64,000 nt of DNA, from positions 1,966,490 through 2,030,489 of the forward strand of contig NC_060892.1 of NCBI RefSeq assembly GCF_014805685.1, read 5' to 3'. How positions within the stretch are numbered: the stretch's first letter is position 1; each line of letters starts with the position of its first letter. This document shows positions 9,760 through 24,429 of the stretch, piece after piece. Both the position numbers and the translations under genes were made by a program. Origin of the DNA: Silurus meridionalis. Lineage: Eukaryota > Chordata > Actinopteri > Siluriformes > Siluridae. Under the pieces are notes generated by a model. It searched no databases. It saw only the letters and a program-made list of their open reading frames with translations, and was not told the origin of the DNA.

Positions 9760-12700
9760 AGTCAGCTGCACCTAGATGTTCTCAGTAGCCAGTTTATTTT
9801 CAGTTGTGTGGGCGGAATAGCACTGTGTGTGTGTGTGTGTGTGTGTGCATTGTACTTTGTATAATAACCTTCTGGCGTGTTACACACTCGAGTTCATGGA
9901 CAGGAGGACCAGTCACAGCGAGCTTGCTTGTTATCAGGTAGGTGTTGAAAGCATTCGGGGTCACTTGCCTGTTTGATGTATTCCCTCCTGAGACCACAGA
10001 GAATCCATAATTCAGTCTCAGTCAGCTGGCATGAAACGATTACACCAGCCCAGCCTGATTAAAATATCTCTCCATGCAACTCTCCATCCATCCAGTGGAT
10101 CACTGCCTAACCATCGCATCCCGTAAATCCGTGGTGTTATTGGAATTACAGCCACAGAGAGCTTCCTCCACGACGAATGAACTCCAGAGCGCAGTTACAG
10201 CAGGTGTTTCTTTTTATATCTCACTTTGTGCCAGGGAAAATGGAAAGAAGAACGTGATCGAGCGTACGCATCTGTGCTTCTCACTGTTGGGGGGATATTT
10301 TTGATAGGGTTGATACCATGTTTTCCGTTGCTGTCGAGTTTTCGAAACACGTGACCAAACCAATTATGGGCAGTAAATCTTTTAGAGCTTCTCGGTCATC
10401 GCTATCAGTTCCTAGAAAGGCAGATCTTGCAAAACGGAGACTAAATCTTGTCCGTACCAGCCTCTGTTTGTTCTGTTACTACGTGTGTGTGTGCTGTAGT
10501 GTAGTGTGTATGAGGCTTAGAACCTGCTTTTACAAGACAAACAGTGTCAGGAAGAGTGTAAAGATCATCAACACCAATAGATTTTTTTCCTGGTCTGGCT
10601 ACGTAATGATATACAAGGTATATATCATCATGTATCAAAAAGTGTTGATACTAAAGGTGTTAACTGGTGATGTTCTGACCACGTGTTACCACGTCTGTGA
10701 TTTCATCACGAACAGCAGTTAGAACAAAGAGCATATTCTGCATGCAAGTGGACAAATCTGCCACAGATCAGGAAGCCCTTCAACAAGCTCAACCCCTGAA
10801 AATGTCAAAACCTTTCGGCAACTTGTGCATGATGATCGTCGGAGAACAATCCACATGATTTCACTTCCGGCACCCACCCTACTCACCAGATTGGGCTCTT
10901 GCCAGATCTTGGCTCTCACTTCCCGAAGATAAAGATGTAGCTCAAAGGTCAGTGTTTTGACACCATTGCGGAGATCCAGCGTGAAGGTGCTTAACACGCT
11001 TAAAAAAGAAGACTTCCAGGACATGTTCCAGAAGTGGCAGGAACGCTGGGAGCACAGCATTGCTTTATTGGACTATTTTGTAGGTGACAATCTGTAAACA
11101 TAGAGAAATTAAGTGCTTTCTTATAAATAGGGTTACTCTTAAATCTTTTTGATACCAACTCGTATTGTTGGTATCAAAAAGATTTTATCAGTAGTTCTTA
11201 TAGCATGACAGGGAACTTCACCTTTACAGAAACAACTTTATATAAATGAATGATATAAAATTATTCATGCTTCCTGAACCACTCTTTCACAAATTAAACC
11301 CGATCCTGACATTGTCAACATGAAATATGTCCACCAAGAAAGTACAAATCCATTAATGGAAACACCTGGTCATTCAGTATATTTGTATATAGTTTCGTGC
11401 AAATACTGTATGTTGCTGAATCTAGACCTGACCTACTGAAGCAGCCTCATATCATAACAATGCCCCCACAGGCTTGTGTGATCACTGATCACCTCACTGA
11501 TGTATGTTTTTTTAAGGCTACACAGATATTTATTTCCATGAAATATATAATTAATAATGAGAAAATATGAATATATTCATAAAAAAATCAAATTATTTAG
11601 TGCTCTCCGTCTCAAGCGCTAACAAACAGCATGTGCTGTTGGTGAATTACTTCTAGAGGCCGCTTTCGTAATGACAGTGGACCTTCTCAGCCACTTCAGC
11701 AACGGACGCAACCTGGAAAAACTATCAGTATGGATTCTTTTCCAGCAATCAACTGTCGGTGCAGATTAATCTGCAAAACCGATAAATCGGTCGACCTCTA
11801 GTATAGAACATTTAAAAAAACAAATACAGTTTGATCAAAGATCATACCAAATGGCATCCCCCAGCCTTTCCTGCAGATTCAAAACATAAACCCAGACACC
11901 TGCTTGGTAACAGACCGCACCGTGACGATTATGTCTTCAGATCTTAGATTATTGAATGATGCTAGGTTGCATCTGCACACTAAACACACTGCGACACACA
12001 CTTTCATGAGTCGAACAGTGCAATCCGTATGTAATGTGAGCCGTCGCTTCAGATGAAAGCCGGAGACTTGTTTGGAATAAACAGTGCACATCTTTCATGA
12101 GAGAGCAGGTAATCTTATACATTAAGTAATGGAGTCTAGTGGTGTGTTGATGAACACATGATGATTATATGGGTGTGTGTAAATCCCCTGCAGGTTGCTT
12201 TAGTGTGGTCTGTATTTGAAGGGAAGGATCGTGTGGATGTGGGATTGGTGAAAATTGTATGCTGTCTTAAATGAGGATTTATGCACATTTATACTCCCTG
12301 CTCTGTGTAGGTGTGGACAGACCTCATGTCCTGTCATGGTTTAGGTCCACTTATGTCCTTTCACCGAACGTCCTCCCTCAGATGCCTTAAAACCTGGCAG
12401 TTGAACTAGCTATTGACGGATGAATTCTTAATTCACAAAGGGGCAAATCCCGATTTAGATTATGAACAAGCACTTTGGTGGATCTGTGGACCTGCCTAGC
12501 CTTTTTTGGTCGTGGAGATGATGGGCTCTTCCCCTGTGAAGACTGTTGCTTTGTCTCAGGGTCGTACCCATACACCCGAGTTTCGTCACTGGTAATGTTC
12601 CTTCGACATAAAGGATGGCTCATTCACGGCACGCTGACGAAGATCTAGGCAGACTTCAACGTGGTGTTCCTTCTGCTCCTGGGTCAACAGCCTGTGGGCA

Positions 12701-15700
12701 AACTTTCCAATCATTCCAATCACACACGTGGATTGTTGTGGATTGTTCTCGAACGATCATCATGCACCAGTTTTGACATTTTGAGTTGTTGAAGGTCTTC
12801 TTAATCTCTAGTCATCTTCCAGCGACGTTGTTCTGCTCTGGAGGTCTCAAAAACGTCTCTGTGGCAGATTTGCCCAGCATGTTTGCTCTTTGTTTTAACT
12901 TGCTGTCCATGATGAAATCGCAGACGTGATAACGCGCGTGGTTAAGAATAGCATGTACACAGGATGATGTCTTTTGGCACACTGAGATATGAAGGCCAGT
13001 GCTCCCTGTGACTGTGCGTGCAGCCTTGTGCTGCCATCTGTTGGCGTGTTACAAAACTACTCTTTAAACTTTTTGATACCACCCCATAGTGAACTTCTGA
13101 TTGTTAGTGGATGCTTAGAGATCAGCATGCTTTGATTTTCACAATTTAATTGAGATATTTAAGTTGATTTTTTACACCTTCACGTGTGGTTCCCGTCTCT
13201 ATAATCATACACAAAATATTCACAACGCGCTGAGCACCATCTCTGTCTGGAGGAGTGATAGAAAGCTCCCTTATGTGCCTCCTGAAATGTTGCCCCAGCT
13301 AAAAAACTGGGGCAGATTCAATAGAATAGGATCAAAATACAGACAGAAAGGGCACGTCCTAGTTAAGTGTGGACCTTCTCAGATAATCTACAGTGTCTGT
13401 ACACCACCATAATAATGAAACAGGTTGAGCATTGGATCATTCATGGGCCAGACTGGTATTGTATAGGTTTGGAATTTATGTGAGGAGTGTGGGAGGACCC
13501 ACATTGCCTGCTGCCTTTAAGCCTGTGAGTTATCTCAGTTATGAAGAGGAGGTTGGTTACTGACTGATATTGTCATCAATATTGTTGAAAACGTGAAAAG
13601 AGATTCCTAGCTGTTCTCATCGATCATCAGCTCTTCCTGCGTTTTATTTAATGTATGCGCATTCGTGTGTGTGAATGGGGAGACAGTCGTTTTTTTTCTC
13701 ACGCTAATCAGGTGGCCAAGAGAAGCATCGGTGCCAAATATCCAACCCCAAGCCTCACACATGCTCACTTAGCTGGGGGTTGCTCAATTTGGCACGTGTT
13801 CTTCATCATCCCGCCCTTCCATTGTTCCATTCTGACTGCAGATTTTGAGCGAAGCACCTAAACAACACCGCAGGATTTCTGAGCCTAAACGGGTTTCCTT
13901 CTAATCTCATGTTTTTATCAGCCAGTGAAGTGATTGAATTGAGCAGAGAATGATTTTTGGAAAGGCACCAGCTTGTTTTTGCCCCTGCCAGTGTGCATTC
14001 TCTAATCCAGAATTGGATTTGCAGCTTTGGGTCGACCCCACGAAGTGAGCCGTTGCAGGTGACTCACTAAGGCTGTGTATGGTCGAGAATCTGCCGATAC
14101 GATACGTATCACGATACGGGGTTGCGATACGATACATTGCGATACTGTAAGCAAGCCGATATATTGGGATATTTCCTATTTTATTGATAGGATATGATTT
14201 TAGGAAAGCTGTCATTAAGAACACACCACCATGTGCAAACCTAAATAAAAATGGAACCAGAACACAGTGGGATCTGCATTTGCATTAATTGCATCTAAAA
14301 TGACACTGCTGACCCAAACCCCTCAAACCTACCCATACCATGAGACCTGTGCCAGTCGTATCCGTATCACACCTCAGCGCCATTAAGTGTTTTGTAATTC
14401 ATGAACACAATTAGTATCGTTGTACCGAATGGTCATTTATTAAACATTATTTTTTTTAAATATGCACATAGTCGTTAAAGACATAATCTGAAGTGGCATT
14501 GAAGATGATATTAATGATTGGATTATATTTAAATTTATTACCATTAGCATTAGGCTAGTAGTAGAAGCATGATCTGAGCGCTACATCTAAACGCTACAGT
14601 CCGCAGGGGGCAAGAAAATAAAGAGTACGAGACTATTATTTCTTGTATAAATGTAGAGAATGCATTTCCCGCCTGAAAAACAAACCGCGCATGAACGGAA
14701 CATATTGCCGTCGGCGAAAGTCAGTCGACGCTGTCATAACTAATAATATATATGTGGAAGTATATTCAGAACCGTTTTTGCAGCAGCGCCCCAGGAAACA
14801 GGCAGATATTAATGCTAATATTAGTGGCGTGCCCTTATGCTAGTACTTCCTGTCACTGTTTAAGTTGAAAGGTAAGAAGACTGCTATCTATCTAGCGGCT
14901 GCGATATAAACTCAAAAACAAAACAACTGCCATGAATCTTGTATGAATTATTTATTTAATTTTTTGCGAATCGAAACAGTATCGCCGAGCAAAATATCGC
15001 CGAGCAAAATATCGCCGAGCAAAATATTGCGATTCTCACATGAACCGATATTTTCTTACACCCCTATGACTAATTCTGCAGGGTTAAGAAGGTAGAACTG
15101 CTAATACATAGCATCTTTTGGGACGCTTGGAGACTGTGGGAGATGTTTGTACCCAGTTCCAAAGCTTTTTTTCTGGACCTTGTGGCATGCAGTGGTTCTT
15201 ACCCTGATTGTGTTTTTGTAGTGGGTGTAGGCGAAGAGCCTGATCTGCCTCGCAGGGTTTAGCAGTGGTTAGAGAGTGGGGAAGGGTTCAAACAGTCCTG
15301 GAAAACATGTGCATGCGAAGGCATTTCTTCTCTCCCTGGATCACAGCTATCCTCCTTATTCCTGCACACTCTGGCGCTCCACATTGCTGTGTTTTTTTGC
15401 TAAATATTTCACCCGCCGATCATTATTTCATGGCCCTGGCCGTCTCCCGACTATTTTGGAAGAGGCAGTGATGCAACTGGCACACACACTTCAGAAATAG
15501 TGCAGTCTCTCTTCACCATCCAGCCTGAAATCTGGTACCGCAGTTCACTCAAACACTCACACCGACTGCCGCGTGATCAGACGTCAGGAAACATCACAGG
15601 AAGGGTTCATACCTCACACAACGAGGACCATGTCGGTGCATCTCTGGGGCTTTATCTATGAGTGTCTCTGTGAACTGATCAGTAAAGAGTTTACAGTGAT

Positions 15701-17071
15701 ACCCAAAGTCCATCAGAGTCACTGTCCAGGATTCCACAGGTGAACCACCAGGCCTAATTTCTTTAGTACTTAAGGGCTGGGTGCACTTCCTCTTTGTTTA
15801 AAAAAGCTGATTTATTTTTCCTGCCACTCTCACCATTGGCAAACTCATAACTTATAAGCACTAAACTTTTATAACACTTCTATCTGTGTAAAACTGCTTT
15901 GGGACAATGTGCATTGGTAAAATACAAATCGAATGAAATCATCCTTAACCAATCAAGCAACTGCTTTTACATTCAGTGCATTTGGCAGACGCTCTTATCC
16001 AGAACAACATTTATCTCATATATCTGAGTAGCGATGGGGATAAGGGTCTTGTTTAGGGGCCCATGAGTGGCAGCTTGGTGTGATTGGGATTTGAACTCAT
16101 GATCTTCATATACCGAGACAAATGCCTAAACCACTAAGCTTCCATTTCCCCACCTTTCATTGTCTTTAACCGTACGTTTTCCTTACAGTACAAAAAGATC
16201 TAAATGGAGATGCTAATTTGAACATTTATGGCAGAAGCACCAGTGTTCAAGCAATGTTTCAACAATTTACTAAATGTGCTTTACTTTTTTTTTAATGAAA
16301 GGTTGCAAATGGGGAGATGCTCCACAGGATTTTGGAGATTTGTGGAAATTCATTCATCCACAAGGGTGTATCCAGTATATCCTGTTTAATATAGCAGAAG
16401 ATCTTCTATCAAATCCAACTTATGTAGAGCATATGTTCATGGAGCTGACTTTGTGCACAGGAGGCATTGTCATGCTGGAACAGGTTTGGGTCTTCTAGTT
16501 CTCCTAGATAAAACTTCAGGTGTTTTAAAAGTCAGGGGTTCCATTACTTTTGTCCATATAGAGAATATATAAAATCTGAGATGCTCCAAAAATGATATTG
16601 AAAATATTTATGAAATAAAATCAGCCTGTATATGATTTAGAAGGTCTGCTGTAGGTGTAGAGGAGAACTTCATCACAGGCTCTTGTATAAATACTAATGA
16701 CTTCAGCAGCTTAAATGTGTTGCGGAATTGAACTCATGACCACGGCGGCGTTGTTCCAAACGCAAGGGACGTCAGTATTATTGTGTGAAAGTGATACGGG
16801 AGACCAGTTTACAAACTCTGTTCAGATTTTAGGAATTTTAGATGTAAGACCTGTTAGTTTCTCATCTCGTCACTTCATCCAGCTCTTCTCTCCTACAATC
16901 CGGTAGTTTTTTTTACATTCTGAGTAATAAATAGATTCGTATAGACGACGCATTTAAGCCATTTTTCCTTTTTGTATCATTAGATTACGAACATAATAAT
17001 AGCAAAACTAACATACCATTAATGAAATATTAGAATTTAGAGGGTGGAGGTGATATAAAATAGGAGTGTGT

Positions 17072-17104
<33 letters not shown>

Positions 17105-17248
17105 TGGTGGTGGGGGGTGTATTCTTTTACTCATTGATGGTCTTCCTGCGTCTTTATTTATTTTTTATCGTTATTTGTTGTTTATTTGTTCTAATTGTGT
17201 GTGTGAGAATGGTGCTGTGTAAACGAAGATTGTTGTCTTTTCTCTCTT

Positions 17249-17282
<34 letters not shown>

Positions 17283-17425
17283 CATCTTCTTCTATCGCTC
17301 AGCTTCTCATCCTCCCCCCTCTTAGTAGATAATCCTCTGTAATTCTCACTCGCTCCTGCTCATCTAAATTGTGCCTGACTGACTGCTATCTCACATGGCT
17401 TTCTGTGCGTGTGTTTGTCTTACCG

Positions 17426-17476
<51 letters not shown>

Positions 17477-19567
17477 CCCCCTAGATTAGACGGATCAGCT
17501 TGGGTTTTCGAGATCCCCCTGCTGTCTGACACTCAATTACTAAGCAGACATTCGAACCCTGTTCCTGTTTGCGTTCTTATGTCTGGGCATGTGCCAGTAT
17601 TCAGTCTTTCGTATTAAGAAAATTGCCTAACCTTTTAAACAGCTTTACGATATCAACACAATATGGTATTAGAAAGAACTCACTGTTGAGCAGACCCTCG
17701 TGTCATAGAGCAGCTTCTCAACCAGAAACGAAACGCGGTTCAGTTTTTTGGTTGGGGTTTGAAAATATTTGAAGATAAAGAGGTTAAAGATGGCGTAATC
17801 CCTGGTCCTCTCTTGGTGCAGAACGTTTGCTACACTCGTAGAAAAAATGAAAGCAATAAGTTGTCCGACTGGTGATTAAATCTTGGGCCGTATACTTCTG
17901 AAAGCTTTTTTGAAATAAAAGGAAATCGGATTTTTATAGCAACATAATGTTTGAGTATAATGTTATAACAGAGCAGCACCAGAACCTCCATTATATTACT
18001 GATGAAAAGTGTCAGAACCTGTTCCTCATCCGGTGCTCTGCCTGGAACTTTAAAAACAAACAAAATCAACCCATCAACTAATCAATTAATCTCAATTTAT
18101 ATAGCAGCTAACATCTACTAGGGAGAACCTAGGTGCTAAACAAAGTGCAGAATCTCATAACTCCATGCACTGGTAGGATCCACTTTCCACCTGGAGAAGA
18201 TTGATGCTTTTTGAACATCTCATTCCACATTTAGTGCCTGTTTACTGTTATTATAACCTTCACTCTTCTAACTGCTGATGTAGCTGAGGTGAGGAGGCCT
18301 GGCATGCAGTCAGGGTTCCAATTCATCCTTAAGGTGTTCATTTGGGTTGAGGTCAGCGCTCTATAGCAGGAGATCTTCCATATCTTCCTTTATCATATGA
18401 GAAATGACATGGAGAACGTGGACTCTGTTCTGTAGAAGTAGTGGACACCTGAGCTTAAGATTGCTGCTTCATTTAGTTCCCATTTGCTCTTATAATAAGC
18501 TCCACGCTTCTGGAAAGATGTTCCACTAGATTTTGTGGAGATTTTGTGGAAATTCATTTAGCTAAAAGGGTGATAGTAAAGTCAGGTACTGATGTAGGTG
18601 AGTCAGCGTTCACATTCATCACGATCAATAGGGTTGAGGTCAGCGCTCTACAGCAGGAGATCTTCCACATGTTCCAACCCATGTATCTTCAATAAGCATG
18701 CTTTGTGCACAGGAGCATTGTCATGCTGGGTTTTCTAGTTCAAGTGAAGGGAAAATTTCATGCTACCGCATCCAGACATTTTATACAGATGTGTGCTTCA
18801 GGTTTGTGGTAACGTTTGGAGAAAAATCACATGTGACTGGAAAATCAGGCGTCCCAATACTTTTATTTATACAGTGTACGTTTCTGGAAAGGAATCGTAC
18901 AGAGCTTTGGTGTGAATATATTTTCGATGGCTGTGTATTTATTTTAGTATACGAAGTTGTATAAAAAGTTTTAAGTCTAGTTTTGTAACACGCCAACAGG
19001 TGGCAGCACAAGGCTGCACGCACAGTCACAGGGAGCACCGCCCTTTATAAATCAGTGTGCCATATGTCATGGTCCTGTGTACATCGGAAGCTGTGCAGCC
19101 GGTGCTGTTCTTACAAGGTGTGTTACCACGTCTGCTATTCTGACACGTGCGCACACCCTGTCAACGAACTCCTCCTCGCACGTGAAACAACACGGACTTA
19201 CTTCCGCACTCACACCCAGATTTGGCTCCTGCCCAGACTTCGCCCTTCCGAAGATGAAGATCCGGCTCAGAGGTCACCGTTTTGACACCGTTGTGGAGCT
19301 CCGGCGTGAATCGCAGAAGCTGCTTGAAAAGAACACTTCCAGGACACGTCTCCAAAGGAACGCAGAGAGCGCAGTATTGCACTTTTCTTTTGTGAAATGA
19401 TACCTATCTAGTCAGTCACAAGCATCAGTGAATGAAAGTCTCTTTTTACTTAGATCTTTTTTTTCTATGGGAACTGCTGCTATTCTGGTTGCTAAAAGAT
19501 ACTAAACATAGTTAGAGTGCAAAACACTGTGTGCCTCTGTTTGGGTGGAAAAAGCATTGGGGATATG

Positions 19568-19614
<47 letters not shown>

Positions 19615-22329
19615 TCTATTCTGTTTGTACTGAACCCATTCAGTGCCCAGTGCTGAGCCTGCAGCTTAATTACCACCATGGCTGTGAAGTGACTGACCTC
19701 CACCATTAGCCTAATTCAAATTTAATTGAAATTCACTTGTCTAGACTAATTAAGCTCCTTCGAAAAACTTTTAGCCGACATGCTCACGTGTGTCGTGCGG
19801 CACGCTACGGTGGCTGAAAAAAAAAAGAAAAGAAAGGTGGAGGATGGGTCCTGGACTTAGAAAGAAAGCGCTGAAGATTAGAGCAGGAAAAAGGAAGCCA
19901 TTTTAAGTGCGGCTCGTCTTTAAATAGCTGTTGGATTTCGAGTAAGTGATGGAATTAATGAGGAACAGTGTGTATAAATAAAGCGCTGTCTGGTCCAGGC
20001 GGTGTGTGAGAGATTAACAGGAGAGAAGTGTGATCCTGTCACGTGGGGACGGGAGCAGGGGGCTGCTCTTGAGGTGGTATTGAGACACCTGACTTCTTTC
20101 AGTGATGTTCCTAACCCTTGTGCACCAAGCCCATAAAGCTCCAGAAAGATCTTGAGTGGCCTCCTATAGAGCTCTGACCTCAACCCTATTGAGCAGGATG
20201 AGTGTGAATGCTGACTGCACCTCAGCCCTCCTCACTTTCTCACCTACTGTACACCAGTTCCTGACTTTTCTAACAACCCTGTGGCTGAATCACTACAAAT
20301 CTTCATAAAATCTATTGGAACATCTTCCCAGAAAAGTGGCGCTTAGCAAATGGAAACTAAATGTGGATGAGGATGTTTACAAAGCACATTCAGTGTATGT
20401 TGTAGAACTTACAATCACGTCCATAAATGTTTGGACAGTGTTGGAATAAGCTTTAAGGAGATTTACATCCAAATCACTGTGGCCTCCCTGTTAAATGGAT
20501 CAAAAGTAATTGGACAAACTTACATTCTAATAACATAAGAATCGTTTTAAAGCAATTGCTTTGTAGTCTGTAGATCCCACAGACACCACTCAACTCCAGC
20601 ATTCTTCCCTTTCCATGATCTTCCAGGTCTTTGCTACAGCTTTTTTTTGCTCTTAGAGAGCTTTTACATTCAGTAAGTGCAGAACGTGATCAGCTGGGTT
20701 CAGGTCAAGTGATTGACTTGGCCATTCCACTTCTCTGCTTTAGAGTCTTGGACGCCTTTGAAGTGTGCTTTGTGTCATTGTCCATTCAATTCAATTCATT
20801 TGTATTTTTTGAGTGCTTTTATTTATTTATTTATTTATTTATTTTTTACTATGGACGTTGTCTCAAAGCAGCTTAACAGAGATAAAGTGGTTATAAGGTT
20901 GTATAAAACACCGTGTAAGTTTATTGCCTACACAATTTTGCCAAAAGTTTGCGGACACCCGGCAATGGGTATATGTGCTTTTTGAACATTGCTTTCCACG
21001 TTGAGTCCCAGTTTTCTTTTAGAATTTCCTCCAATCTTCTGGGAAGATGTTCCACTAGATTCTGGAGTGCTCTTGTGGACATTGGTGTTCATCAGCCACA
21101 AGGGTAATGTAGGGTGGTACAAGGTGATCTTTGTCCCTTCTGTTTATAGGGATTTTTTTCAGGATTTTACAGGAATTTTAGGATTTTTAAAAAATGTTTT
21201 TGGCAAACTCGGATCTGTTTTTGACCTCTGTATTTGACCTTGGTGAGTTTGGTCTTTTCTTGATGGTTGCCAGAGGTGGAAAGTAACTAATTACATTTAG
21301 ATAGATTGATAGATCTCTGGCTTTTCTGCTAAAGCTGCATTTAGGTTGAAGGTGTCCTTCATTTAAAAACAGATCACAGTAACGACCTAAAACCTATTAT
21401 ATGGACAAAAGTTTGTGAGCATAAGATTGGTATTAGTTTCCTATCGCTGTTATAATAACCTCCACTCTTCTGGGAAGATTTTGTTGTCATTGAACAGTTC
21501 AGGTACACAGCGATGAAATGCAGTTTAGCATCTACCAGAAGTGCAAACACTGTTGTAAAGGTACAAGAAGTAGAAGGTTATTAGGCTAAAAAAAATGTGC
21601 AGTAAGCAGAATAAACAAGTCCACTAAATATATATATATATAAATGTGAAATATTAGGCAGAATGTACAGTATGTATTCAGCATAAATAAAATAGTAGTG
21701 AGATGTATGTGAGGCACAATATGTGTAGAGAAAGAGGGGTATAAAAAATACAGTATGTAATATGTACATTGTATGTAGAATTGTACAGAAGTTTTATACA
21801 GTGTTTATACAGTGATCTAACGGTGTAGTGTAGAGTTCAGTCGTGTGATAGTTGATGGAAAAAAGCTGGTCCTGAACCTGGTGTGTATGTTCCTGTATCT
21901 CCTTGTTTGTTAAAGGAGTTTAAACAGTTTGTGACTGGGAGTCCTTGATGATGTTGTGAGCTTGGTGTTGAGGGTCAGGCTTCAGACCTCTCCCCTGAGG
22001 GCAGGTCGTGGTTGCTGATCTGGCCGACCACAGTGGTGTCATCTGTATACTTGATGAAGCTGATGGAGTTAAGAAGAGGAGCACAGTCATAGGTGAACAG
22101 GGAGTAGAGTAGTGGGCTCAGAACACAGCCCTGTGGGATGCCGGTGTTCAGAATGAGGGTTGAGGATACCTGTTTGTCTGAGGTCTGTTGGTGAGAAAGT
22201 CCAGAATCCATCTGCAAGTGGAGGTGAAGATACCCAGGTCACTGAGCTTAGTGATATCAGTACAGTGGGGAGAAATGTATTAAACGCAGAACAACAAGAG
22301 AACCAAACTGACAGAGAGAGAGAAAGAAA

Positions 22330-22426
<97 letters not shown>

Positions 22427-24056
22427 AAAGGAAGCGAAAAGATTCAGAGAAGATGCTTCTCCTTGTTTATAAGAAACATTTACTCACGTTAATGTAATTG
22501 AGTAGTTTTTTGTGTACTTCTACTTTTTTAAATCTGTAATTTTACTTTTACTTAAAGTGGGACTTTACTTATGTTTTGTTTGCGAGTGAGTAACTCAGAT
22601 TAGATTCAAGTCATGCACTGTAGAGTTATTTATTTATTTATTTAGTTAGTTAGTTATTGCACTTTAAATTGTAAAGGTGTTCCTTCAAGTAAAATCAACT
22701 GGTTTGAGATTTATATCTTCTTACCCTTTTTGGGTCTACACTCGAGTCCCCCACTCGGTAAATTTGACTTTGAATAAATTAGAAACGAGCTACTTTTTAG
22801 TTTTACTTGAGTAGAATATTAGATTGGTAACTTTACTTGTACTTAAGTAAAATGTTATTGAAGTAACAGTAACTTTTACATGTCTACAACATTTGTAGGG
22901 TTGCCTTTGACACAGCCTTACTTCCTGAAGGTTGTTCTGGATGTTGTGAAGGAATGCTTCTTCACTACAGTTGGTTTCTGCTCTCTTTTGGACTTCCTGA
23001 GCTTAGCAGTATGTTCTTTCTTTAGATGATTACATTTTAATGGCTATATCCTGTGGTAGACCGCTAACAGAATAGCACCCTTTTCCAAATATTTATGTCC
23101 CTGACTGTACTTAACGCATGTTGTACCCATTAGAACACCTTTATGAGATTTAGTCCCAGAAAAAAAACCCCTGTGAGAATGCCAGGTGAAAACAGGAAAT
23201 CAGGTTTAACGCACACAATTCATTTTTGAAGGTGATTAGAAGATTAAATGTTCCTGCATCCATTAAATCCAAAGTAGTCAACTGACCAATCTGTTTATCT
23301 TTTTCTCACAGGTTCCACTGCAGCCAGGCCAGTCCTTCAAGTTCACTGTGCTGGAGACACTGGACCGCATTAAAGAGGAGTTCCAGTTCCTCCAGGCCCA
23401 GTATCACAGGTGATGGACCCACATGACACACGCTCTCATAATAACGTCCACTCTTCTGGGAAGATGTTTCACTACATTTGTGAAGATTTGTGCTCAGCCA
23501 CAAGGGCATTGAGTTCTGGTGTAGGTCAGGTGAGGAGGCCTGGGGTGCAGTCAACGTTCACATTCATCCCAAAGGTGTTTAACAGGGTTCAAGACAGGCC
23601 ATTCAAGATCTTCAACTCCAACCGTGAGAGCTGGATTTGTGTATAGGGGCATTTTCATGCTGGAACAGGTTGCGTCTCCAAGTTCAAGTAAAGGGAAAAT
23701 GTTATGCTACCAAATCCAAAGACGTCCTGTACATGTGTGTGCCTCCAACTTTGTGGTAACAGTTTAAATGAGAACCACGTGAACCACATAGCTGGAAACG
23801 TCTGGTGTCCCAATTCAGACATGACCCTTCGCTTGCTGTTTGAACTGAACACTAACACGGTTTAATTCTCACTCCAGTAGCATTTAGCCTCATTCATCTC
23901 TGACCCCTATTACATGTAGTGGTGATGAGGACTCTTCTTCTTTTTTTTTTCTGTCGACGCAATTAAAAATATATAAATAAATGCTGTGAATTGAGCAAGA
24001 AAGTTTAACCTCATGAGGCACAAACTGGCATCGGAAGCTAGCAAAAAAACGAACAA

Positions 24057-24114
<58 letters not shown>

Positions 24115-24380
24115 TTTTTATACACCTTTGTAAACACAACATTTATATGTTATCTTTTTTTCCCAACAAACTATAGTAAGTTAAAGCTTCAATTTTGCAT
24201 TGTGTTTTAACATTTTCGATGACAAATAAATCTTTTATCCCCAACTGGAAAGAAACGTAGGAGCTTAGCATTCACTTCATCTCACATGGACTCTTTATGG
24301 AGTTTGTGGTAAACCTGATTTCATTGTTTTAGATCAAATCCATTGGAAGCTTCATCTGATGAAAAAGTAAAAGTTTATAT

Positions 24381-24429
<49 letters not shown>

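Larger units (their letters stand above)
21300..22475 (-). mobile_element. Non-LTR LINE fragment (CR1/L2/Rex1-like), minus strand
   Basis: Minus-strand frame 22217-21975 encodes [20 protein letters not shown] and [12 protein letters not shown], reverse-transcriptase motifs including the catalytic YxDD (here YTDD). Downstream on the same strand is a 3' UTR ending CTGTGTACCTGAACTGTTC AATGACAA, typical of this LINE group. It is 5' truncated and is flanked by ACATTTA duplications. Confidence 0.8.
21276..22890. mobile_element. hAT-like nonautonomous element interrupted by a LINE
   Basis: The left end AGGTGGAAAGTAACTAATTA stops at 21299. The same element resumes at 22476 with ACATTTACTCACGTTAATG and runs to TTTACTTGTACTTAAGTAAA. 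It is the same family as 240-760. The break is marked by a 7-bp duplication ACATTTA at 21293-21299 and 22476-22482. Confidence 0.65.
20405..23115. mobile_element. Second Tc1-type nonautonomous element, split by nested insertions
   Basis: The left terminal repeat ACGTCCATAAATGTTTGGACAG (about 20415) and the right one CCAAATATTTATGTCCCTGAC (about 23088) are inverted relative to each other. Left body 20405-20785 (GTAATTGGACAAACTTACA, AGGTCTTTGCTACAGC, ending TTTGTGTCATTGTCCA) resumes at about 22900 (TTGACACAGCC, GACTTCCTGAGC). The 2.1 kb between is other inserted repeats. Confidence 0.65.
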
